Below, one piece after another: positions 48,620 through 59,800 of a DNA stretch of 60,090 nucleotides (the first letter of the stretch is position 1; the number at the start of each line of letters is the position of its first letter). Source of the stretch: Nephromyces sp. MM_2019 (taxonomy: Eukaryota; Apicomplexa; Aconoidasida; Nephromycida); the NCBI GenBank assembly GCA_015657535.1, contig JADHZB010001705.1:6010-66099 (forward strand), in the 5' to 3' direction. The translations under genes and the position numbers were made by a program. The notes beneath the pieces were generated by a model. It searched no databases. It saw nothing but the letters and a program-made list of their open reading frames with translations, and was not told the origin of the DNA.

Positions 48620-50657
48620 CTGTGCTGCTTTCTTGGTCTCGAATCCGTATAATTGTGTGTGTATTTTTCCTCTAATTTTTTTTATTCTTCATCTTGAAGA
48701 TGTATGGGGAGTGATTTTGTATCGTCTCTCCGACTAGGTTTTGTGGTTCTATTTGAGAAAGTAGTTGGGGCTTTATAGTTTTGTGGCACACACAAAAATT
48801 TGGAATATATACGTGTATGCATACATGTATCTGTATATATTGTTACGTATATTAATGTACCAGATGCTGCTATCGCATTTCGCCGATGTAGATAGTAGAG
48901 AAATGTGCATGAAAAATTAGGTGTGTGTGTGTGTGTGTGTTTAGGAGGAAGATTGTGAATTTTTTTGGTAAGTGCTTTTGCTAGCCTTTGAGAGAGTTAG
49001 TAGTAGTATGTATGTATAAATGTAAATATCAGCGTAGTACTCATGAAATCTTGATTGTAACAGTAGTTACCACCTTTTTACTATTATGGTGTGTAAATTA
49101 GGCATATTTGTGTGTGCCTCTACTCCGGTAGGTGAATATATATGCTTGCATGTAGGTGTATTTGATACTGCCTTTTTTGGTGTGTGGTGCTCGTGTTATA
49201 TCGTGTGAATTTTTTTTCTCAGTGTGTCTGTGTGTGGATGTGCGTGTGTACGTATGTATGCGATTCTGTGTATATTGGCCTGTGGGTGTGGATGTGCTTG
49301 ATTTTGTGTGTGTTTGCGTGTGTGTGCTTTGCTTGGTGACTAATGGACGTAGTTTGCAGTATACGTAGCTGCGTATGCTTAGTTAAAGTTTACGGCTATT
49401 TTCCTCCCATTAAGTTGCCTTTATATTGATTTTGAAGTAGTTTTAAATCTCAGAAGAAGTTAGCTTTCATAAGTTTATCTTAAGGAGCTTTTCTTGAGTT
49501 TAGGCAGATGAAAGACGGTGTATCTACAGGGCATTTTTTCTTGCGTGAGGAAGGTGCAATTGTGTGCCAAAGCTTCCTGAAAAGCCTATTTTCCAGTAGA
49601 AAAAGTGTTGTGACTACATCTGTAAGTCAGCTGTGTTTGTGTGTGTGCGCGTTTGAGAGATAGTAGGGTCGATAGAGGGCTAGATAGAGAGATGGATAGA
49701 GAGATATAGATCATATATAGGTATATAGCTATAGCTGTATAGATATGGCTGTATAGATCATATATAGGTATAGCTAGTCCCCTTCTATATAGATCTATAG
49801 CTATATATAGATATAGAAGTATCTTATGATCTGCTTTCTCTGCTTGATATCTGGCTGGCACACACGTTTACCACTCCTTCCCAATGGCAATGCTTCATCA
49901 ATGAATTGGCTGCATGCGTTTCTTTTTTGTGCTTTTTTTTATGGCAGTGCGAAAGTACTGTGAGTATCTTTGAGTGAGGTATAGATTTTCCACCTTTTTG
50001 TTGCTATCTTCTTCACTGTGATATGTGTGTAAGATTTTAGTTTGATGTTCTTGTGTGTGCATGGATGTTATGTGTGTGTGCAAAGGTTGGTATAATGTTT
50101 GAATATTCTCGGCATACACGTATTGTCAAAATAGTGTCTGGACTCTTAGCAAAAGCTGCTTTATAGCTAAACCATTTGTTCATTAGCGTTTTATATATAA
50201 TTGAAGAACTCTGAATAGCTCATGCATATTTGATGTTGCTGTTTTTTTTTAATATGAGGAGCTGAACAGTGTGTGTGTGTGTGTGTGTGTTTAACACACT
50301 TAAAATGAGGAAATCTCTGAGAGGCTTAGATATATCTTCTTACGTGGGAGCTCGTCTAGGCCTCATAAATTTTCTTTAAAGCGTAGCGATTGTTTTCTTT
50401 CTGCTGGTTTGAGGAACTTTAGTAGTTCTGTTTGTTGTCTTCTGGTTCTCTGGGATTGAGCGGCATTCTCTTATGATATAAAACTGTGTATGTTTAGCTT
50501 TTGTGTGCGAAGACTAGTTATAAGTGCCTTCTAGCATGTCCATTTCTCTTCAATCTCCCCGTGTGTGTGTATCTTCCACGCTCCTAAAGGCAACTCTCCC
50601 CCCTGCCTCTCCCCATTCTTGCCATAGTTTCGAGCTTTTTCCCCCCATTTCTTGACC
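48620..50657. other. Spacer with GT and GATA-type microsatellites
   Basis: Contains (GT)n runs at about 48921-48940 and 50268-50291, a GT-rich patch at 49200-49330, and an AT-rich tract of imperfect ATAGAGAG/TATAGAT units at 49655-49820. Minus-strand frames across these tracts (49586-49861, 49898-50119) are repeat-derived. No gene recognised. This is presumably the upstream region of the large plus-strand gene. Confidence 0.5.
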
Positions 50658-50882
50658 ATGCCTATCTCTTCCCCCTTATCAGCTCCCCTAATACTACAGC
50701 CACCTCCTCACCTAAACCCCCTCTTCTTCCAACCATCTTTCCTACCCATGACTACTCATATTCCCTTTTTCCCCAACACACCGCAAGCTCCAGCCTACCA
50801 GCCCTCCTTTCTGCCTAGCAACTTTGATAGCATCAGTAGAGCTCAGGTTCCCCTATACTCTGGAAAAAGCTTGAGCACTTAG
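50658..50882 (+). CDS. Pro-rich ORF directly upstream of the giant ORF
   Basis: 74 codons from ATG 50658 to TAG, extremely rich in Pro, Phe, Leu and Ser (for example PPPHLNPLFFQPSFLP). It lies in a different frame from the giant ORF, whose first ATG follows 17 bases after this stop. It may be an upstream ORF, a mis-framed 5' coding part separated by an indel, or simply a pyrimidine-rich 3' intron end like the one before exon 2 of the FHA-protein gene. I cannot decide between them. Confidence 0.3.
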   Translation: MPISSPLSAPLILQPPPHLNPLFFQPSFLPMTTHIPFFPNTPQAPAYQPSFLPSNFDSISRAQVPLYSGKSLST

Positions 50883-50898
50883 TATTATCGTGTGTGCG

Positions 50899-53800
50899 AT
50901 GCAACCCTTTGGCAAGGGGTTCAATTCTTCTCTCAGAGAGGATGATTATAGCTTGGAAAGGATAAAAATTAATGTTGATACTGCAGGGGGGTGGGGTGCT
51001 TTCCCTCCTCATCATGCTGTAGGGGGGGGGGGAAGTTTCCCTCCTGATCATGGCCTGCGTGGGGGTTGTTTCCCTTCTTGTCACCCCTTTGTTGAAGGGG
51101 AAGAATGTGATGATGAGGATGTGAAGCTGCTTTATTCTCCTATAGGTTATGTTGTCTTCAAGATCTCTCTACTTCTGGCCGAAGAAGAGGCTCTGGGTGT
51201 GTGTTGGTCACCTGAAGATGATCGTCTTAGACTCGCTTCGGACACTAGCTTAGAGGCTTCAAGCTTTGCACGCCTTCTGTCTCCTTACCAAGCTCCAGGA
51301 TGCTCAAGACTAGATATTCTTTCCAGGTTGGCAGAGCCACCCACACACTCTGATGAAAGGTGTGGGAAGCAGGAGAAAAGAGCAGGGGGGGATAGTGCTA
51401 CTACCTTCAAATCCTCTCGGGTGATGTTCAATAGATTAGAAGATGAGGGGCTCCAGGGAAGCTTAGATTTCCATTTGACACAGCGTGGTTTCCGGCCCAC
51501 ACACCTCCCGTCTTCAGAGCAGCGATTTGATGCCGATGGTATTCCTCGAAGCTACAGTGGTTTCTTCTCTCCTATGGTTGATAATGAGCGATTTCTAGAA
51601 AATCAGAGCTGTGGGAAAACTTCTGGTCCCTGCGTTGAAGATGAGGAGAATTGTATCCTCCCTGCCCAAAAGGGTGGTAGGGAAGCATCAAGTTATCGCT
51701 TTGAAGACGGCATTCTTCAGGCGTATAATCGAAGTAGCAGGTTATCCCATACTGGCAATGACTATAGCTTCAATCTGAGAGATACTAGGGCAGCTTTCTC
51801 ATCTGATAAAGAAGAGAAACTCTCCCGGTATAGAAGCGAAGACTTGTCTTACATTCACCCAGGAGCTCTTGGTATAACTAGTACTGTAGAAACTCCCAAA
51901 GAGGAGGGTTTTTTGGGAAGATCATCGATCGCCAAGCTGGAAAACATTCATTGGAATCTCGGAGCGAGCATGTCTAGCCGAGAGATGCTTGAGGAGTCTT
52001 CTACCCTCTCGCCTAATCGCTGCGGAAGTTATGGGGAAGCTCATTCTTCCAGCGTTAAGCTATCTCAGCGACTTCCACCCCACATCAGTATGAAACAAAA
52101 CTTGTTGCCTCTCTCTTACCCTGGCCTGAGTAGTGGCTTAAACTACCCCTCTTCTCGCCGTCTTGCATCATCTTCAAAGGAATTTGAAAGCTTGGGAGAT
52201 GTTGAGATTGATTTTGTAGAGAAGGATAGTAGGGCTTGCAGGGGTTATGGTTTGCCCTACAATATTTCGGCTCCCTCCCTGCTACTCTTAGAGAATGAAA
52301 GATTTTCATCGCATTATACTATGAAAAGGGAGGAAAAGATGCATCCTCTTCTCAACGGTTTTGCATGTGGTGGGAAAAGCTGCTCTTTGAGGGGATCTCA
52401 CGTTGAAGGGCTCGCGAGACAGCAGAAAAGCAGTGCATCTTCTTGTGGCGATATGAGGCTCTATGATCAGGGTAAGCAGCTTGATTATAAGAGAAATCTG
52501 CTTTCGTTCCCTCTAGAAGAAGAAGAGGAGGAGAAAGACTCAATCAAGGGTTTCGCTTCAAAGTCTCACACAATCAGCGAAACTGGAGGTATGAAGCATC
52601 TCACAGCTTCCTCCGGCGAATCTTTCTCCTCTCATCCTCCCCCACCCCCTGATAATCAGTGCTTTCTCGCTAGGGAATCTCATATCTTTGAGAGTGCGTG
52701 TGCGTGGCCTTCTACTCGACAACAGGTAGCGTGTGTGCGAAGCAATCATGAGCTACCAGTCGCTATCAGACCTTGTGATAATGAAGCATTTTCTTCAGGA
52801 AGTTCTCGCTCCTTCCATTGCTTACGACCGCAAATGAGGAGCTCAAAGGGTATGTGTGCGGTTGGTGGCATTCATCCAACCCTCAAGCATAGTGATAGGA
52901 GTGTCAGGAAGTTGCCCAGTAGTTTTTGTGATGATTCTGCTAGCGTGTCAGCTGCATTTGCAAGGTTTTCCATAGAATCCTCGAAGATGAGAAGAATAGC
53001 ATCATCTCAACGAATGAACCCTTCAGCCTCCTCTTCAAGCTGCGGTGGCATAATACATGAGCCTTTAGCCGAACGGGGGAGCCCCCATGTGGCGCTATCT
53101 TCAACAGAAAAGAGTCTCAGGAGGGTCAGCTTTCACTCAAAAGGAAGATACTCCAACAGGAGGATGATTTATTCCTCCGCAGGAGTCCACCACAGGGGGG
53201 TGGGTTCTTCCTCCGCAGTCAGCAGCTGCACCAAGATGAGCTCCTCAACGAGAGCAGCCCCACATAGAGATACACCGACCTCTACGGAACGTAATGCGAT
53301 GCTCTCAAACACTGTGTGTGCAGCTCCAGTGGATTGCCTCTCCTTGCTGCCGTTTGATGAAGCTTTGAAGTCCGCCACAGATCCCTGCTCTAGCCATCCT
53401 CCACTTCGCTCTTCAGCTCGTCAAACTCATTCATCTCCTCTCCAATCTCGTACCCCCCCGTGTGTGCAAAGAGCTTCTCGCCAACGCCCTTCAACCTCTC
53501 TAACCCTTGATCTGACAGAAGCGTGCCGGGCACTTCCTCCTAGTGGCCACAAGAGTCTAAGCAGAAGCACAGAAGTGCAGCCTTCTTCACTATATGGTGT
53601 TCGTGCTGAACGAGATAGCCAATTGGTCTTGGAAGCTTCTCTACAACACGCAACATCTGCATTTTCTAGCAGTCACTCATCAGTTGTAGGTACTGTAGTT
53701 GACATTGATGAAGGGGAAGGAGGAGGAGCCTCTGGGTCCCCCCCACCACATGCTGAGACTGCCAGGCATGTTAGAGGTATCTTTGGGGGTACCCGAGGCT

Positions 53801-56800
53801 TTCAAGGTTTATGTGAAAGACTCAATCTCTTCCCATCCATCACCAGCTCCACTGGGTATGATAGAGGAGGGTGCGGGGGTATTGGCAAGAATGCGATACA
53901 GAGAGCTGCTGAGAAGGGGATTTCTTCAAGAGGAGAGAGTAAGCGTAGCGAAGCTGCCAAAAAGCTGCGTGGAGTAGGGAAAACCTTCTTAAGGGACTTC
54001 ATCTCAAACCCTTGCTTCCCTCCTTTCATTGCATCAATTTTTTCTGCGTCTTCATCTGGAGGAGAAAAGACGCACTCTTCAATGAGTAGAGCTTCAGGAA
54101 GGTGCAAAGCCTCCGTAACGAATCACAACTGTAAGATTCACCCAATGACTGAGAATCGATCGATAAAAGAGCGATCTTCCTACTGTACCTTAGGGAGGAG
54201 CTACCCCTCATTAAAGTATGAGCATCATCACTGTGGTAGTGTGTGTAGTGAGACAGGCTCCGTGGGGATTTCGGTGGCTGCGCAGCCGTCATCCAAGCGA
54301 AAGACATACCCACACCAGTCCAACCGGGAGTTTCTTGAGAGAAACCACCCTGAAGAGTCTCATAGGGAAGGTTTTGTGGTGTGTGATTGGAGTAGATGTT
54401 GTATTTCTGCAGTAGAAGGGCTGAATCAGAGTATGTATGCGAACCGCCGAGAGCATGGAGGTCGGAGTGGGTGCGGTTCTCACCTAGAAAGAGCAGGGGA
54501 GGATCGGGCAGGCTTGTGTGTGCCAGATAATCCTGATGCTCCTTGCTCCTCCACTTTTTCATTGCTTACAAGCTATGAAACGTGTGCTCTTGAAGGTATT
54601 GATGAATTTGAGTCGAATGACGTCTTTGATAATCTCCATCTTCAAGCTCTTCAGAAGGGTATGTGCTCTTCTCCAATGCAATGCCTTTGGGTTAACCGTG
54701 GTAGTGTGTGCGATGGATGTGGGTTGTTATATCTACCTGCAAGTAGCTCTCGTAGTAGCGATGTCAGCGTGAATGCACTCTCCAGGAAGAAGGAACTCTA
54801 TTCAAACGTCAAACACACACCTCTCTTTCTAATTGCTCGTAGTATACATAGACTGCTGCTTACAGCAGTTCGAAACCTCTTGAAGACGGCGGGTTTACAC
54901 CCAGAAACTATCAGAGCTATCGTCTTCAGCACACTAGCCTTGTTTATGCGTATACATTCCCAGTGTCTTCGTCGATTCTTCTTTTTGAAGAGGGTTTCTC
55001 TTTCCGGTGAGGTCTCTTCCAATGACGTTCTTCTCCCCGGAGAGATTGAAGCTTCCTGGTTTTCTTCGTGGGAGTCTCATCATCATGGTGTGCGTAAAAT
55101 GTCTGATGAAGATTTTTGTGCAGATGGAAGTACTGTGTGTTTTCCCCCCTCGGAGATATCTCAAGAAGATAGTGCCACCAGCGTTGTGTGTGCTTCAATG
55201 GAAGCTCCTTCGAAGGATACTCTTTCCTCCTTGTTTCATTTGCCTGCATCTTCCACTCATCGCCTTGGACGCTTGCAGAAACTCGATGGGAAGGATTTGA
55301 TTTCTTCATGTCTCGATCCTACTGGCTCGCTAACACGTGTCATGTCTGACACACACAGCTTTCAGACGTCACTGCCCCCCTCCGAGGGAGCTAGTTCTTC
55401 CACCCATCATCTCAACCATGATAGTGCGAGACTCACCACTACCCACCACCTTGACACGTTAAGGCCACACAACACTACTCTGCGAGAGAAGCCTCCATCT
55501 TCAGATTCTGGGAGTGGCTTCGCATCGGCTTCTACCATATGTGAGGGGGGCTCTACCGTTGATAGGCTCATCGCGTTGACTACAAGCCTAGAAGCGCGTG
55601 AGTGCTCTATTCATAGGCATCAACAAGCAACGAGCAACATGCGCACATACACACACACACCAACGCGCATACACAAACTCTCAACCGCGCAAACGCCCAG
55701 ATCTTCTTCTGCTCTCATTTCTATTGCTCCTCCTCCTTCTTCTCTCAATCCTCCTTCTCTAACTTCTCCTTCTCTCAATCCTCATCGTAGGGAATTTAGA
55801 CTACCTAACAAAGATAAGCCCAGAGAGCTGGCAGCTCCATTTTGTGGAGTTGATTCTTCAGTTACTCCTTCAACTACGTGTACGTCAATCATCAGTGGTG
55901 GAGAAGGGGATACTCCTTGCTTTTCCTTCGTTGCTATGCCTGGTGTGTCCCGAAGCTCCTTAGCCCCCGCAAGCGAGCGATTCACTGGCTTTCCCAAGGG
56001 CGTCGCAGTCAGTAATCCTAGCGTAGGAGACATGGATAGTGTGCCGCCTGTCTCACAGAGCTTATCGCTCTCCTCCTCATCACCACCTCGTGGGGGGGTT
56101 GTTAGGGCAGTTGAGGAGAAGCTTGAGGCTGATGTGCCCTCTCAAACATACGGATGTAGCATGGCATCGTCTGTGGCTGGAGATAATCTGGGGATGAGGA
56201 AGAATCAGGAAGATGATGGACGTTTTTTGGGGAATCTTCCTAGAGTTTCTATGATGCGTAGGAAACAGGAAGGAAGACTTGATACTGGGCGAGAGTTTGA
56301 TGATAGAAACCTACCGGTTGATGCTGCTTTGACGGTGAGTTTGGTAGCTTCTGAAGACGATCACTGTGTGCGAAAGGCTGATACAGCTGCAATGCCTTGG
56401 AGCTCATCTTGTGTGGTTGGGGCTTCTGAGGAGTTTGAGGCTTTACCCCGGATTGACACTTTCCCCCATCTTCAAACTTCCTCCCATTTTCAGTCCCCTC
56501 CCCAGCTTCAAACTTTTGCATTTCCCCTGGGCAAACAGCACATCGTGCACACATCATCCCTCATAAAATCGCTCTCTCCCCTTTTTAGTAATCTCTCCAG
56601 TTCTAGGCTTGGAGACACAAGCCCAGAGTGTAGCTCTTGTAGTATGGAGATGCTTCCAACTTCTAGGGCTTCACCAGAAACCTCCAAAAGAGGGGTTTTT
56701 AAGGTGAAAAGTGACGAGCAACGGAGCTTTGGCAGCGTCTCTAGGCATGAGAGGGTGTATATGCCATCCGATGGCCTTGTCAACAAGTCAAGGGTTTCAT

Positions 56801-59800
56801 CGGAAGATCTTTCAATGAGTGTGTGTGAGTTTGATGAGGCTTCTACTGCTGAATGGCCTTCTCATCAAAATTCGTACGTTGTTTCTTCTGAAAGTTTATC
56901 TTCTTTCAAATCTCCTTCCGAGTCGACTTCATGGACTCTTGCATCGCATCCAGTGGTATCTTCTCATGAGGGCACATGCTCGATTACACCCAAGGAAGTG
57001 GAATCTGCCTTGTTTGTTGCATACTCTCACCTCTCTCATGCTAGTTCTTGTAGTACTACTGCCTGTATGCCTTCTTCATGTTCTGGGGCTTCTTCATCTT
57101 TTACAGTTTCGTGTTTGACGGAATCGCCATCTCCTTCTATAGCATTGCATAAGTCTATAGCATCGTCTTCTTCATACTTATCGTCTTCATCATCCTGTGC
57201 CTCTTCATCATCCTCTTTTTGCTCCTCTTCATCATCTTGTACCTCTTCCCACCCCCTTCCCTCTCCTCCCCCCTCCTCTCCACATCCTCTTGCCTCTGCC
57301 GCCTCTCTCTCTGCGTCATCGAGTCTTCACAATATCTCTCCTTTGCCTAACATGTCTAATGCCTTCTCTTCGCCTGCTAACTTATACCCTCCCCCTGTCG
57401 GAGCTTCTACCCTACTACTGCCTACCCTCTCTGGGAAGACAGAATCAAAACCCCTCTCAGAATCTTCTCATGTCGTACACCCCCCTTCTCCCCCAGCCAC
57501 ACACTGTAAGATAGCACCACGCTACCTCATTGATCGACCGACTAACAGAGGTGAAGATACGGTTGAATGTCTCCCCCGTAGTATATCGCATAGCAGACGA
57601 ATCTCTCTCTCTGCTTTTGGGGACTTTGACAGCATACACACTCGTGGGGGTGTAGGCCATGCTGATAGTGCGGTGAAGCCCCAATCTTTGCAGCGTTGCC
57701 TTATGGGGAGTGGGGGATCGAGGGGGGGGTGCCTTGAGCATGAAGCTCTCTCAGATTCCCGCCGTTATTTTAGTGCGCTACACTCAAAGTATCGCCCCCC
57801 GCCTGTGACCTGCTCCGCGGAGTGCTCACACACATACAGTTATGTGAGCGGAATATCCCACGCTACTGTTGGTATGCATTGCGAGAACAAGGTGTTCCCA
57901 ATGTCCAGTTCCTTTTCGGGGCACACACGTCTTTCAGATGCGCAACTTCATAATACACAGCTTTCACACGAATATCTCCAAAATACACACCTTCCGCACA
58001 CGCATCAACCATTCCCACACCTCGCACACACACACCACCCTCCCCCATACTATTCACAATTCCCACCAGCCCAAAGCAGCCTAGAAGCCCCAAACTTCTT
58101 GCAGTGTGAAGATCAGTTTTTTCAGGGCCTGAAGCATTTCAAGCAGCTCCTCCTGAATCATCGCTACAGAATCGGTGTATGTACGTCTCCCTCGTGTGTG
58201 CCAAAAAGCTCTTCTGCTTCTTCAGGAGAGCAGCAAGAAGGCAGCTCTTTTTGTGGGCTTCCTCCTCCCTGTTTGGAAATGCACTCTCCAGCTCTCGATG
58301 CTCAGATTACTCATATAGCTAATGAAACACTACTGCTGATTGAGAAAAAGAGAGAAAACTGCTCGATACTGCGCTATCTTCACCCTTCACTTCAACTTCA
58401 AGCCTCTCTTTATCTAGCGATTGCTTGGATGGAGGATAAGCCTGGAGATCTCGGTTGGTTAACAAAGCATAGAATCTTCAAAGCACCACACACACCATCA
58501 GAGAGTGATTATCATAGAGAGATGGCTGCGACTAGGGGGTTGCATGTAGGTCTGTCTTCAAGTGGAATCCCTCCTCATCTTCTAAAGATGAAGCTACATC
58601 TCAGATCTCCACTGAAGGCTAACTTAATGAGGAATAGCGACATCATGTGGTACTTGGAGCTGCTCTCGTATAAGCTGATGCATCCCTGCTCTTTGATGAG
58701 TCAATATGATCAAGAGTCAGAGTGCATGTTAGAAGGGGGGAAAACGGGTTTTTTGGAGAAAGAATATGATGATCATTGGAGTTTTTGGTGGAAAGAGGAG
58801 GATGAAGGTGCTCATAGTGGGTGTGTGTGTGAGTCTTCTGCTGGTGCTGCTTATGAAGAGGTTTCAGCTTCAAGATGGAATGGTGATAATTCGTGTGTGT
58901 ATGGCTCCACTGTGTCTAGTTTGCATGTCGTTGGCTGCGGTCGCTCGTCGTCTTCGTATAAATGTGGTTCCGTTGCGTCATCTTCATCTTCGCATTCTAC
59001 TAACCCCCCTCTAAGCTCGTCATCATCATCACCTTCACACTCTACCAACCCCCCCCTCTCATCCTCATCTTCACACCCCTTCCACCCCCCCCACTCCTCG
59101 TCTTCGCACCCTCCCCACCCCTCGCTCTCTCCTTTCATCGCTCCCTCTTCATGTTTTGCTCCTCTCTTCCCTTCCTCCTTTGACACACTGGAGGCGAAGC
59201 AGCTTCCAGAAGATTCCACCTTAGGAAATGCAGGCCTTCCTTCCTTTCTGGGGGGCTTTTGGTATGAATCGCCTGCCTGTCACAAAGCCTTAGCCACTCC
59301 ACTATCGGCATCTACCCGGGAAGAGTGTGGTAGTTACCTTCTTAGTTGCTCTTCGAAGATGATACCCCCCTCTGACCACCCTTCTGACTACCTTGTGAGT
59401 GGAGCTTCAACACCTGAGCGAGAGAAAGAATGCCCTCAAGGAGGTTTATACTGTGTGTGGTCGTCCTCCCGCTTCTTTCCAAACGAAGGAGCAGAGGGTG
59501 GTGCGTACTGTAGCCCTCTAACCCTACAAGAGGATGTCAGCTCTGAGCTTGCCTCTGTAGCTGAAGAAATCGGTGGTCATAGAAGAGAATCTGCTTCGAA
59601 TATTTCTGATTTCACTCGAGGCCCTGTTTCAAGTGAAGGAAATGAGATGTGTGTGTGGGGAACTTGCGGATCGATACAAACTTCCTACAATACCCCTGGA
59701 AATGAAGGGAGATACTTTGAAGATGATTGGGATGATCGATACACACACACTTCCGCGAGAAAAGCAGGAAAAGGTCAGTTTTCCGATGTCAAGTGTGATG

